A model generated the notes under the pieces. That model made no database searches, was not told the origin of the DNA, and worked only from the letters and a program-made list of their open reading frames with translations. This document shows positions 16,953 through 26,200 of a stretch of DNA of 64,000 nt, in pieces. Position 1 is the stretch's first letter. Every line of letters begins with the position of its first letter. The DNA comes from an uncultured Pelagibacteraceae bacterium. GTDB lineage: Bacteria > Pseudomonadota > Alphaproteobacteria > Pelagibacterales > Pelagibacteraceae. A program made the translations under genes and the position numbers. The stretch lies in NCBI GenBank assembly GCA_902554995.1, contig CACDQT010000001.1, positions 1 through 64,000 of the forward strand, given 5' to 3'.

Positions 16953-19289
16953 ATGAGCAAAATTTTAAAGAATTTATTTATTGGTTTTATTAGTTTTTCA
17001 TTAATTTCATCAATAATTGTTTTAGTAATTTTATGGAATTTTTCTAACAATATACCTGATTACAAATTTTTAAAAAATTACAAACCTCCTGTCTCAAGCA
17101 AGGTTTATTCTCGAAATGGTGATTTAGTTGCAGATTTTTCAAAAGAGAAAAGAATATTTGTTCCTTATGGTTCAATTCCAAAAAATGTTATTAATGCTTT
17201 CTTATCTGCCGAAGATAAAAATTTTTTTTCTCATCCAGGAGTTGATGCTAAAGGGGTTTTAAGAGCAATTATAAATAATGTTAAAAATGTTCTTACATCT
17301 AAAAGACTAGAAGGTGCCTCGACAATTACTCAACAAGTAGCAAAAAACTTTCTTTTAACTAATGAAGTCAGTTTAAACCGAAAAATTAAAGAGGCCATTT
17401 TAGCATTTAGAATTGAAAGAGCATTATCGAAAGAAAGAATACTTGAGCTATATTTAAATCAAATTTATCTTGGCAGTGGGGCTTATGGAGTAGCTGCTGC
17501 AAGTCTTGAGTATTTTGACAAATCAATAAAAGAACTGAATTATGAAGAAGCTGCTTTATTAGCTGCATTACCTAAGGCGCCAAGCAAATATAATCCATAT
17601 AGAAATATTGAATTAGCAAAATTTAGAAGAGATTTAGTTTTAAAAAATTTATTAGACAACAATTTTATAACAGAGAAAAATTATCAAAATTTTAGGAAAA
17701 AAGATATTCAATTAAAAAAAACTAAAAGAGTTTATTTAGAAGATGCTCAATATTATATTGAAGATGTAAGAAAAAATATCATTGAAATTCTATCATATGA
17801 AAAAGTTTATAATCAGGGCTTTAATATAAACACACCAATAAATCTAGAATTACAAAAAATAGCAACAAACTCTTTAAGAAATGGATTAATCAAATATGAT
17901 CAACGTAAAGGTTGGCGTGGCCCATTATTAAATAAATCATATTCAAAAAATTGGTCTGTTGGTTTAGATAAATACGATTTAGAGAATTCAATTGAATGGA
18001 AAATTGCAATAATAAAAAAGATTTCTAAATTTTCTTTAGAAATAGAAACAAAAGATAAAATCAAAGGAATTATAGATTACAATAATATTTCTTGGACTAA
18101 AAAAGAATTAGATGACCTTTTTAGAGTGGGAGATATAATCTATGTTAAGAATATAAGAGATAACAAGTTTAGCCTAAAACAATTACCAAAAATAAATGGT
18201 GGTATAGTTGTGATGGATCCTTTTACAGGTAGAGTCGTTGCTCTTAGCGGTGGATTTAGTTTTAAAAATAGTGAGTTTAATAGGGCTTCACAAGCTTTGC
18301 GTCAACCTGGTTCAGCATTTAAACCATTTGTTTATGCTTTAGCTCTTGAAAATAATTATACACCTTCTTCATTAGTTTTAGATGCGCCGTTAGTCTTAGA
18401 TCAAGGAACTGATTTAAAGATGTGGAAGCCAGAAAATTATGGAAAAAAATTTTATGGACCATCAACTTTGAGAATTGGTTTAGAAAAGTCACGAAATTTA
18501 ATGACAGTAAGAATTGCACAGAATTTAGGTGTAGATAAAGTTGCCGAATTCTCTAAAAATCTTGGCATTTATGAAAATCCTGATGAGCTTTTATCTATTT
18601 CTTTAGGTTCAGCCGAAACAACTTTGTTAAAACTCACCTCTGCTTACTCAGCTTTTGTAAATGGAGGAAAATTAGTTTCACCAATTTTGATTGATCGTGT
18701 TCAGGATAGTGAGGGAAATACAATTTTAAACAATGAAAATAGATCATGCTTAAATTGTGATAAGCTTTCATATACCGGTAAAGACTTTCCTGATGTAGGA
18801 GATAATTTTAAACAGATATTTTCTCCCCAAACAGCCTACCAAATTACTTCTTTATTGGAAGGTGTCGTAAAAAGAGGAACAGGAAAAAAACTAAGAGATT
18901 TAAATTTGAATCTTGCGGGTAAAACAGGAACAACTAATAAAAATACTGATGCATGGTTTATTGGGTTCACCTCAAATTATGTTATTGGAGTTTATGTGGG
19001 TATGGATAATCCTCAACCCTTAGGAAAATTTGAAACTGGTTCAAAAACAGCACTACCAATTTTTAAGGAATTTATCGAATCAGCTATTAGAAAATCTGAC
19101 GCTCGACCATTTAAAGTTGCTGATGGAATTACAATGATGGTAGTTGACCCGACGACTGGTCAAAAAGCAAAATTTTCATCTAAAGATACAATTTTAGAAG
19201 CATATAAAAGCAAGAATGTTATTGATGGCAAAGTGCTATATTCAAATAATAATAGATTAGATACGAATAATATATTAAAGTTTTATTAA
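16953..19289 (+). CDS. mrcA: Penicillin-binding protein 1A (bifunctional peptidoglycan synthase)
   Basis: Class A PBPs polymerise and cross-link peptidoglycan from the periplasmic face. The 778 residues have a cytoplasmic start, one membrane helix (~10-30), a GT51 glycosyltransferase domain (AEDKNFFSHPGVD ~88-100, GASTITQQVAKN ~128-140), a PBP1A-type OB-like insert, and a transpeptidase domain with the SAFK nucleophile motif in RQPGSAFKPF (~450), the SRN motif (~513) and GKTGT (~653). It leads a run with prfB (its TAA overlaps the prfB ATG as TAATG) and the AsmA-like gene. Confidence 0.96.
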   Translation: MSKILKNLFIGFISFSLISSIIVLVILWNFSNNIPDYKFLKNYKPPVSSKVYSRNGDLVADFSKEKRIFVPYGSIPKNVINAFLSAEDKNFFSHPGVDAKGVLRAIINNVKNVLTSKRLEGASTITQQVAKNFLLTNEVSLNRKIKEAILAFRIERALSKERILELYLNQIYLGSGAYGVAAASLEYFDKSIKELNYEEAALLAALPKAPSKYNPYRNIELAKFRRDLVLKNLLDNNFITEKNYQNFRKKDIQLKKTKRVYLEDAQYYIEDVRKNIIEILSYEKVYNQGFNINTPINLELQKIATNSLRNGLIKYDQRKGWRGPLLNKSYSKNWSVGLDKYDLENSIEWKIAIIKKISKFSLEIETKDKIKGIIDYNNISWTKKELDDLFRVGDIIYVKNIRDNKFSLKQLPKINGGIVVMDPFTGRVVALSGGFSFKNSEFNRASQALRQPGSAFKPFVYALALENNYTPSSLVLDAPLVLDQGTDLKMWKPENYGKKFYGPSTLRIGLEKSRNLMTVRIAQNLGVDKVAEFSKNLGIYENPDELLSISLGSAETTLLKLTSAYSAFVNGGKLVSPILIDRVQDSEGNTILNNENRSCLNCDKLSYTGKDFPDVGDNFKQIFSPQTAYQITSLLEGVVKRGTGKKLRDLNLNLAGKTGTTNKNTDAWFIGFTSNYVIGVYVGMDNPQPLGKFETGSKTALPIFKEFIESAIRKSDARPFKVADGITMMVVDPTTGQKAKFSSKDTILEAYKSKNVIDGKVLYSNNNRLDTNNILKFY

Positions 19290-20381
19290 TGGATCATAAA
19301 TATACAGATTATAAAAAAGAGATAGAAAAAATAAATCAAAGAGTTAAGGAGTATCTTTGATAAAAATAAGATAGATTTAAAATTACAAAGTCACAATAAA
19401 ATAATTCTTGATCCTAATTTTTGGCAGGATAAGTCTAACTCAAAAAAAATACTTAAAGAAAAAAAATTGTATGAGGATTTGGTTGGTTCTTACAAAAGTT
19501 CTTTAAATCAACTAAAAGACTTAGGAGATTTGTATGAATTAGCTTTAGAGGAAAATAATACCAGCATACAAAATGAGGTTTTAGAAAGTATTAAGAACTT
19601 AAGAAAATTAGCGAAAAAAAATGAAATTAATTGTTTTTTATCAAATGAGTCTGACTCTTTTGATTGTTACATAGAAATTCATGCTGGCGCTGGAGGTACT
19701 GAGAGTCAGGATTGGGCAGATATGTTGAGAAGAATGTATTTAAAATGGTCTGATAATAAAAATTATAAATCAACATTAATAAGTGAACATAAGGGTGATG
19801 AGGCAGGTATAAAATCCTCAACAATTAAAATTGAAGGTGATTATGTATTTGGTTGGTTAAAAAAAGAGTCTGGAATTCACAGGTTAGTAAGAATTTCCCC
19901 ATTTGACTCAGGTGCAAGACGTCATACTAGTTTTGCTAGTATTTGGGTTTATCCAGTTGTGGATGAAAATATTAATATTGAAATTCAAGATAAAGATTTG
20001 AGAATTGATACATATCGATCTAGTGGTGCTGGTGGCCAACATGTTAATACAACTGATAGTGCAGTTAGAATTACACATTTACCATCTAAAATTGTGGTCC
20101 AATGTCAAAATGAAAGATCTCAACATAAAAATAAAGAGACATGTATGAACATGCTTAGAGCAAGACTCTATGATTTTGAAATAAAAAAAAAAGAAAAAGA
20201 AAATGAAAATACCGAGTCATCAAAATCCGAAATAGGTTGGGGACATCAAATAAGATCTTATGTTTTACAACCATATAGATTAGTAAAAGATAATAGATCT
20301 AACTTTGAAAGCTCTAATCCAGATAAGATTTTAGATGGGGAAATTGATGAATTTTTAGAACAATCGCTGTATCAAACATAA
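19289..20381 (+). CDS. prfB: Peptide chain release factor 2, with +1 programmed frameshift (join 19289..19357 and 19359..20381)
   Basis: RF2 terminates translation at UGA and UAA. The ATG at 19289 (overlapping the mrcA stop) opens a 23-codon frame ending ...VKEYL then TGA at 19358-19360. Skipping base 19358 continues in the +1 frame as DKNKIDLKLQ..., giving 363 residues, close to the usual RF2 length. The main frame shows the SPF anticodon-mimic tripeptide (RISPFDSGARR) and the GGQ catalytic motif (SGAGGQHVNTTDSAVR). Taking the first start codon of the downstream frame (19467) would lose ~60 N-terminal residues. The frameshift makes RF2 level self-regulating through UGA read efficiency. Confidence 0.95.
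19346..19361 (+). promoter_or_regulatory. RF2 programmed +1 frameshift site
   Basis: An internal Shine-Dalgarno-like AAGGAG (19346-19351), a TAT spacer codon, then the slippery CTT followed by in-frame TGA and a T. The spacing (SD, three bases, CUU, UGA) is the same as the textbook bacterial prfB site. Slippage of the CUU-decoding tRNA to UUU puts the ribosome into the main RF2 frame. Confidence 0.95.
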
Positions 20382-22567
20382 TGAAAATATTTTTTAAACT
20401 TATTATAGCTACATTATTTTTAATATTTATTACTTTAACGTACCTAAGTATTTTTGGAGTTGAGACTGATAAATTTAATAGTCAAATAACAGAAAAAATT
20501 CGAAAATTTGATAAGAATTTAGAAGTTGAATTAAAAGAAATAAAATTAATTTTAGATCCATTTCAATTTAAACTTCAAGCCAAAACTATTGGCGCAAATT
20601 TAATAAATCAAAGTAAAAAAATAGAAATTGAAAATATAAAAACACAACTTTCTTTAAAGTCCTTAATAGAAAATAAGTTTTCAATTGAAAATTTAGAGAT
20701 TTCATCAAAATCTCTTGAGTTAAAAAACTTAATTTCTTTTTTAAGATCATTTAAAAATACTCCTGAATTATTCATAATGGAAAAAGCCATAAAAAAAGGA
20801 TATTTGATTGCTGATTTAAAGTTAGAATTTGATTCAAATGGAAATATTAAAAGCAATTATGAGATCAATGGTCTTGTAAAAGATGTTGAATTGAATGTAT
20901 TAAAAAAATACAATCTACGCAAATTAGACTTTATTTTTGACTATAGTAGAAATAATTTTTTAGTTAAAGATCTTAATTTTAAATTTGATAAAATACGATT
21001 TTCCTCAGAAAAAGTATCAATAAAAAAAAGGAATGATGATTTTATTGTAGATGGTACCTTTGCGCAAAAAGAGTCTAATTTAGATAAAAGAAATATAGAT
21101 TTAATAGTCAAACCATTTTTACCAAATTTTGAAATAGAAAAAATATCATTAACTTCTAAAAATAATTTTTCTTTTGAAATACAAAAAGGGTTTAAATTTG
21201 AAAATTTTAAATTTAACTCAGAAATACTAGTTCATGAATTAATAATACTTAATAATTTGAAATTTAAAAAATTTTTTCCTAAACAAAAAAAAACAATTTC
21301 TCTCTTAGATCAAAAAATAAAATTACAATATGAAAAGAATAATTTTACTATTCAGGGAAATGGAAATTTAAATTATCAAAATGAAAATGATGATATAGAG
21401 TATTTTTTTTCAAATAAGAATAAAACTGAAAATTTTGAAATTACTCTAAAAATTAAAGACAATCCTTTTAAAGTTGATTATTTGAATTACAAAAAAAAGG
21501 AGAAAAATGAGGTTATTTTAAATTTAAAAGGATCTAAAAATAGAAATAATGAACTTGTAATCAAAACTTTTAATCTTAATGAAGATGAAAACTATATTAA
21601 GATAAAAGATCTAGTTTTAACTGAAAAATTTCAAATTTCTAGATTAGATGAAGTAGAATTAGATTATTTTGATAATGATAAACAAAAAAACTCAATCAGA
21701 TTAAAAAGGAATAAAAAAAAATATTTTTTAACTGGGTCTAGTTTTAATGCTGAAAATTTAATTGAGAATTTGTTATCAGATGACGATACAGATCCTAAAA
21801 TTATAGATGTTAATAGTGATTTAAAAATTGATGTAAAAAAAATTGTTTTAGATAGTGAGTATTATTTATCAAATTTCAAAGGAGATATTTCAATCAAAAA
21901 TAAAGAAATATATAAAGCTGACTTAATTGGAAGCTTTTCAAAAAATAAAAAACTAAAACTCACAATAAATAAAGATAATAATAATAAAATTACCACCTTG
22001 TTTGTTGATGAGGCAAAACCTTTCGTAAAAAGATATAAATTTATAAAAGGTTTTGATGAAGGATCACTTGATTTCTTCAGTTCAAAAGAATCAAAAAAAT
22101 CTGTTTCACAAATAAAAATTTATGATTTTAAATTAAAAGAGCTACCTATATTGACAAAGATTCTCACGTTAGCATCCTTACAAGGTATTGCGGATATCTT
22201 ATCTGGAGAAGGTATACGTTTTACCGAATTTGAAATGAATTTTAAAAATGAGGGTGATTTAATGACCATAGAAGAAATTTATGCGATTGGTCCTGCAATA
22301 TCTATTTTAATGGAGGGTTATATTGAAAAAAACAAATTAATTAGTTTAAAGGGCACATTGGTGCCAGCCACAACAATTAATAATTTTATTGGTTCATTAC
22401 CTATGCTTGGTGAAATATTAGTTGGAAAAAAAACTGGTGAGGGAGTATTTGGAGTAAGTTTTAAGATTAAAGGTCCTCCAAAAAATTTAAAAACTTCAGT
22501 AAATCCTGTCAAAACCTTAACTCCTAGATTTATTACAAGAACATTGGAAAAAATTAAAAAGAATTAA
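20381..22567 (+). CDS. AsmA/YhdP-like large envelope protein
   Basis: The 728 residues begin with one membrane anchor (FFKLIIATLFLIFITLTYLSIF, ~4-25; written here as a segment) and continue as a long beta-rich periplasmic domain full of alternating Lys/Asn/Phe strands. The final ~150 residues (GIRFTEFEMNFKNEGDLM, IYAIGPAISILMEGYI, TLVPATTINNF, then FGVSFKIKGPP) match the conserved AsmA-like C-terminal region of YhdP/TamB-type proteins, which are thought to bridge the envelope and move phospholipids. It starts at a TAATG overlap with prfB. Family assignment is moderate; the specific partner is unknown. Confidence 0.7.
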   Translation: MKIFFKLIIATLFLIFITLTYLSIFGVETDKFNSQITEKIRKFDKNLEVELKEIKLILDPFQFKLQAKTIGANLINQSKKIEIENIKTQLSLKSLIENKFSIENLEISSKSLELKNLISFLRSFKNTPELFIMEKAIKKGYLIADLKLEFDSNGNIKSNYEINGLVKDVELNVLKKYNLRKLDFIFDYSRNNFLVKDLNFKFDKIRFSSEKVSIKKRNDDFIVDGTFAQKESNLDKRNIDLIVKPFLPNFEIEKISLTSKNNFSFEIQKGFKFENFKFNSEILVHELIILNNLKFKKFFPKQKKTISLLDQKIKLQYEKNNFTIQGNGNLNYQNENDDIEYFFSNKNKTENFEITLKIKDNPFKVDYLNYKKKEKNEVILNLKGSKNRNNELVIKTFNLNEDENYIKIKDLVLTEKFQISRLDEVELDYFDNDKQKNSIRLKRNKKKYFLTGSSFNAENLIENLLSDDDTDPKIIDVNSDLKIDVKKIVLDSEYYLSNFKGDISIKNKEIYKADLIGSFSKNKKLKLTINKDNNNKITTLFVDEAKPFVKRYKFIKGFDEGSLDFFSSKESKKSVSQIKIYDFKLKELPILTKILTLASLQGIADILSGEGIRFTEFEMNFKNEGDLMTIEEIYAIGPAISILMEGYIEKNKLISLKGTLVPATTINNFIGSLPMLGEILVGKKTGEGVFGVSFKIKGPPKNLKTSVNPVKTLTPRFITRTLEKIKKN

Positions 22568-23793
22568 CTTAATTCAATTTTTAAATGTCTTTTTTTCCCC
22601 ACAGAAAGTTTTAAATAATTTTGTCTGAATAATTCATAAGAAATAATCATATTTTCTTGAGATATAATTTTATCATTTAGTTTTATTGCATTTCCTTTAA
22701 TAAGACGTCTGATTTCACTCTTTGAATTTTCTAATTTAGATAAGATCACGAGGTCTATAATACTCAGTTTATTTTCAATATCAGTTTTCTTAATTTTAAT
22801 TGAAGGTAAATTTGAACCAAGCGAAGTTCCTGAGAAAGCTTCTTTTGCTGCTTGCTCTGAACTTTTAGCAGCTTTTAACCCATGAAGCATAGTAGTTGTC
22901 TCGTTAGCTAGCTTAATTTTTAGTTTATTAATGTCTTCATCCTTCATTTTATCAATTTCTTCAATATCTAAATCTGTGAACATTTTTAAAAATTTTATTA
23001 CATCTCTGTCATCGATATTTCTCCAAAATTGCCAATAGTCATATGATGATAATAATTTTTCATCTAACCAAATAGCACCTGACTCAGTTTTTCCCATTTT
23101 TGCTCCTGAGGATAATGTAATGAGAGGTGTGGTTAAACCATATGCTTGTTTACTAGAATACCTTTTTATAAGTTCTGTTCCATTGACAATGTTTCCCCAT
23201 TGATCAGAACCTCCTATTTGTAAGGAACAACTTTCTTTTTTATTTAGCTCTAAAAAATCATAAGCTTGCAAAATCATATAATTAAATTCCATATAACTTA
23301 AAGATTGTTCTCTATCCAATCTAGTTTTAACACTTTCGAAAGTAAGCATTTTATTAATTGTAAAATGTTTACCTATTTCTCTTAAAAATGAAATATAATT
23401 TAAATTTTTAAGCCAGGAATAATTATTTACAAAAATAGGTTTTGTTTTTGGATCGTTATTTTTTAAAAATTTTTTTAATATTTTTTCAATATTTTTTGTA
23501 TTTTTATCTATTTCTTTTTCAGTTAAAATTCTCCTTGTTTTGTCTTTACCTGAAGGATCTCCAATTCTGGTAGTCCCTCCACCTAATAAGACAATCGGTC
23601 TGTGCCCATATTTTTGAAGAAGTCTAAGACACATGATTTGAAGTAAGCTTCCAACATGAAGACTTTCAGCAGTACAATCAAAACCTATGTAACCTTTAAT
23701 CTTTTCTTTATTTATTAATTTGGATAATTCATTTTCATTTGTGCATTGATAGAAGTAGCCTCTATCTTTAAATTCTTTTAAAAATTTATCCAT
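22564..23793 (-). CDS. tyrS: Tyrosyl-tRNA synthetase
   Basis: TyrRS charges tRNA-Tyr. The 409-residue class I enzyme has the HIGH-like signature in CTAESLHVGSLLQ (~38-50), GGTTRIGDPSG (~72-82), the LQIGGSDQWGN tyrosine/ATP block (~180-192), the KMSKS-like KMGKT (~222), and a C-terminal S4 RNA-binding domain (KSEIRRLIKGNAIKLNDKII, ~345-365). It is monocistronic. It converges on the AsmA-like gene through a shared TTAA stop and is divergent from anmK by 47 bases. Confidence 0.96.
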   Translation of the reverse strand: MDKFLKEFKDRGYFYQCTNENELSKLINKEKIKGYIGFDCTAESLHVGSLLQIMCLRLLQKYGHRPIVLLGGGTTRIGDPSGKDKTRRILTEKEIDKNTKNIEKILKKFLKNNDPKTKPIFVNNYSWLKNLNYISFLREIGKHFTINKMLTFESVKTRLDREQSLSYMEFNYMILQAYDFLELNKKESCSLQIGGSDQWGNIVNGTELIKRYSSKQAYGLTTPLITLSSGAKMGKTESGAIWLDEKLLSSYDYWQFWRNIDDRDVIKFLKMFTDLDIEEIDKMKDEDINKLKIKLANETTTMLHGLKAAKSSEQAAKEAFSGTSLGSNLPSIKIKKTDIENKLSIIDLVILSKLENSKSEIRRLIKGNAIKLNDKIISQENMIISYELFRQNYLKLSVGKKRHLKIELS

Positions 23794-23840
23794 AAGTCTA
23801 TAGTTCTACAATATACATTATTTAATAAAAAAAAATAAGA

Positions 23841-24986
23841 ATGGATGAGATTTATACAGCAATGGGTTTAATGAGTGGCACCTCATCGGATGGCGTAGAT
23901 GTATCCATAATTAAATCAGATGGTAATCAAGAATTTTCCATATTAATCGATAAATACTTTCAATATGATGAAGAATTAACTCAAAAAATACTTAAAATTA
24001 GGGATAAAATCTTAAATCCAAATGATTTAATCAAATATCAAGTTGAAATCAAAGATTTAGAAAGAGAAATAACTTTATTTCATTTTAAGGCTGTTAATAG
24101 ATGCCTTGAATTATCAAAATCTGATGTTGATTTAATTGGTTTCCATGGTCAAACAATATTTCATGCTCCAGAAAAAAAAATTACAAAACAATTGGGTGAT
24201 GGATTGTTGCTATCTCAATTAACGAAAAAGAAAGTTATTTATAATTTTAGACAAAATGATTTAGAAAATGGGGGGCAGGGTGCTCCTCTAGCGCCAATCT
24301 TTCATAATGCTCTAGCCAATGAATTAAATAAAAAATTTAATTTAGGTTTTCCAATGAATATTCTTAATATTGGAGGTATTTCTAATGTTACCTCTACAAT
24401 AGAATATAATAATTCGGGTTTAGAAGAAAAAATTTATGCCTATGATATTGGACCTGGCAATTGTTTAATAGACGAATGGATGAGAAAAAATTCGAAAAAA
24501 GGGTATGACAAAGAAGGTTTAGTAGCAAGATCTGGAAAAACAGACAAATTAATTTTAAATCAGGCTTTGGACAATTTTACTGAACAATCTAATTTTGAAA
24601 AATCTTTAGATATTAAAAATTTTGATATTTTTTTTGCAAAAGGACTTTCATTAGAGGATGGTGCTGCAACCATTACTGATTTTACTGCTAAATTAATTTC
24701 CAATGGAATGAATTTTATTCATAATAAGAATAATTCTCAAAAAAGTAAATGGTTAGTATGTGGTGGAGGAAGAAAAAATAAATATCTCTTAGAAAGTATA
24801 AAAAGTAATTTTGATGATATAAATCTTAATTCAATTGATCAATATGAATTAGACGGAGACTTTATCGAGTCCCAAGCTTTTGCTTTTTTAGCGATAAGAT
24901 CACTAAAAGGTATGCCTATTTCATTTCCAAATACAACTAGATGTAAAAAATCGGTAACTGGTGGAGTTTTAGTTAAAAATTTTTAA
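23841..24986 (+). CDS. anmK: Anhydro-N-acetylmuramic acid kinase
   Basis: AnmK opens and phosphorylates 1,6-anhydro-MurNAc during recycling of cell-wall fragments. The 381 residues carry the actin-like fold motifs: GLMSGTSSDGVDVSI (~8-22, ATP phosphate loop), GFHGQTIFH (~93-101), RQNDLENGGQGAPLAP (~137-152, catalytic Asp region), LNIGGISNVT (~174) and LVCGGGRKN (~302). It is monocistronic, next to tyrS in divergent order. Its stop shares TTAA with the following convergent hydrolase gene. Confidence 0.94.
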   Translation: MDEIYTAMGLMSGTSSDGVDVSIIKSDGNQEFSILIDKYFQYDEELTQKILKIRDKILNPNDLIKYQVEIKDLEREITLFHFKAVNRCLELSKSDVDLIGFHGQTIFHAPEKKITKQLGDGLLLSQLTKKKVIYNFRQNDLENGGQGAPLAPIFHNALANELNKKFNLGFPMNILNIGGISNVTSTIEYNNSGLEEKIYAYDIGPGNCLIDEWMRKNSKKGYDKEGLVARSGKTDKLILNQALDNFTEQSNFEKSLDIKNFDIFFAKGLSLEDGAATITDFTAKLISNGMNFIHNKNNSQKSKWLVCGGGRKNKYLLESIKSNFDDINLNSIDQYELDGDFIESQAFAFLAIRSLKGMPISFPNTTRCKKSVTGGVLVKNF

Positions 24987-25639
24987 TATAAAGCTGTTTC
25001 TTTTTTTATGTATTTATCAAGAGATTTTGAAAGTGCGTTTTCATTTTTTGAAAAAAAATGATTTGCTTCTGAAATAGGCTGAAATTCGACTTTAATACCC
25101 TTTTGCGCACTTAATCTTTTATTTAGTTCATTGATATGGTCAACAGGTACCAATTCATCTTTTTTTCCATAAATCATTATCCCAGAAGTTGGACACGGAG
25201 ACAAAAATGAAAAATCATAAACATTTGGTTGAGGAGAGATTGCGACAAATCTATTTATTTCAGGTCTCCTCATTAAAAGTTGCATAGCAATCAATGACCC
25301 AAAAGAAAAACCTGCAACCCAACACTGAGAATTATCGAAATTTTCTTTCTCTAACCAATCAAGAGCAGCTGCAGCATCTGCTAATTCACCTTGGCCATTG
25401 TCAAATTCTCCATCACTCTTTCCTACACCTCTAAAATTTACTCTGCAAACTGAAAAATCATTATCCATAAAAGTATGAAAAGTTTCTACAACAACTTTAT
25501 TATTCATCGTCCCTCCATACTGAGGGTGTGGTTGTAAAACTAAAGCTATTGGTGAAGTATTTTTTTTACTCTTATAATATTTGGCCTCAAGTCTACCTGC
25601 AGGTCCTGGAATAAATATTTCTAATATTTTATTTTCCAT
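24983..25639 (-). CDS. Alpha/beta hydrolase of unknown substrate
   Basis: The 218-residue protein is a small alpha/beta hydrolase of the type often labelled 'alpha/beta family hydrolase' in alphaproteobacteria. Visible features are the strand LVLQPHPQYGGTMNNKVV, a VNFRGVGKSDG turn, the nucleophile elbow WVAGFSFGSLIAMQ (Ser near residue 112), an acidic residue in YGKKDELVPVD, and a His in EANHFF (~195), giving a full Ser-Asp-His triad. No signal peptide is seen, so it is cytosolic. It lies upstream of and divergent from iscR with a 134-base gap. Substrate unknown. Confidence 0.8.
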   Translation of the reverse strand: MENKILEIFIPGPAGRLEAKYYKSKKNTSPIALVLQPHPQYGGTMNNKVVVETFHTFMDNDFSVCRVNFRGVGKSDGEFDNGQGELADAAAALDWLEKENFDNSQCWVAGFSFGSLIAMQLLMRRPEINRFVAISPQPNVYDFSFLSPCPTSGIMIYGKKDELVPVDHINELNKRLSAQKGIKVEFQPISEANHFFSKNENALSKSLDKYIKKETALY

Positions 25640-25721
25640 AATTGTTATTGATTATTATTCTCAAAAAAAAATTAGGTTTATCACAACTCCGTGACAAAAT
25701 GTTAGCTTTTTTTTACCTATG

Positions 25722-25746
25722 ATACTTGACTATTTTGGTCAGGTTT
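25722..25746 (+). promoter_or_regulatory. IscR binding site (type 1-like)
   Basis: The 25 bases from ATACTTGACT to GGTCAGGTTT match the type 1 IscR consensus known from E. coli (ATASYYGACTRWWWYAGTCRRSTAT) at 23 of 25 positions by my count. The box overlaps the -35 element, so [2Fe-2S]-IscR binding should repress the iscR-suf operon when clusters are plentiful. Whether this IscR uses the E. coli type 1 motif is an inference. Confidence 0.8.
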
Positions 25747-25753
25747 ATATATA
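25726..25753 (+). promoter_or_regulatory. Probable sigma-70 promoter of iscR-suf
   Basis: TTGACT at 25726-25731 and TATATA at 25748-25753 with a 16-base spacer. The predicted start near 25760 leaves a leader of about 14 bases containing AAGGAA before the iscR ATG at 25774. Confidence 0.65.
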
Positions 25754-25773
25754 CCCGAGTAAAATAAGGAATT

Positions 25774-26199
25774 ATGAGACTTACTTCTAAAGGCAGGTAT
25801 GCGGTAATGGCTTTAGTGGATCTGGCTAGATTTGATGGAATTAATCCAGTTTCTCTAAGGGATATATCTTTAAGACAAGGCATTTCGTTAGATTATTTAG
25901 AACAAATTTTTTCAAAATTGAGAAAAAAAGAAATTGTTCAAAGTGTTAGAGGAACTCAAGGTGGATATATTTTAAATAGGAAAGCTAAAGAAATAAAATT
26001 AACAAATATTTTTGATGCAGTAGACGAAAAAGTAAAAACTGTCCAATGTAAAAAAGAGTCAAAAAAAGGATGTAATGGTAAATCTACAAAATGTTTAACT
26101 CACAATCTTTGGGATGAACTTGAAACTCACATCAATAATTTTTTTGATAAAAAAAGTTTAGACGACTTAGTAAAAGAAAACTTTGAAAGAAGATTATAA
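25774..26199 (+). CDS. iscR: Rrf2-family iron-sulfur cluster regulator IscR
   Basis: IscR senses cellular Fe-S status by binding a [2Fe-2S] cluster and controls cluster-assembly genes. The 141 residues have the Rrf2 winged helix ([18 protein letters not shown], then [12 protein letters not shown] with [14 protein letters not shown]) and RGTQGGYIL wing. Three cysteines (C92, C100, C107) precede LTH (His 110), matching the cluster ligands, though the spacing is slightly longer than in E. coli. It is the first gene of the suf operon and has an IscR-like box over its own promoter, so autoregulation is likely. Confidence 0.92.
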   Translation: MRLTSKGRYAVMALVDLARFDGINPVSLRDISLRQGISLDYLEQIFSKLRKKEIVQSVRGTQGGYILNRKAKEIKLTNIFDAVDEKVKTVQCKKESKKGCNGKSTKCLTHNLWDELETHINNFFDKKSLDDLVKENFERRL

Positions 26200-26200
26200 A

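Noticed and set aside
19467-20381. prfB starting at a TTG at 19467 as a short RF2
   Set aside because: The same frame is open back to the frameshift site at 19359, where a canonical prfB slippery site joins it to an upstream ATG; the short form would lose a conserved N-terminal domain.
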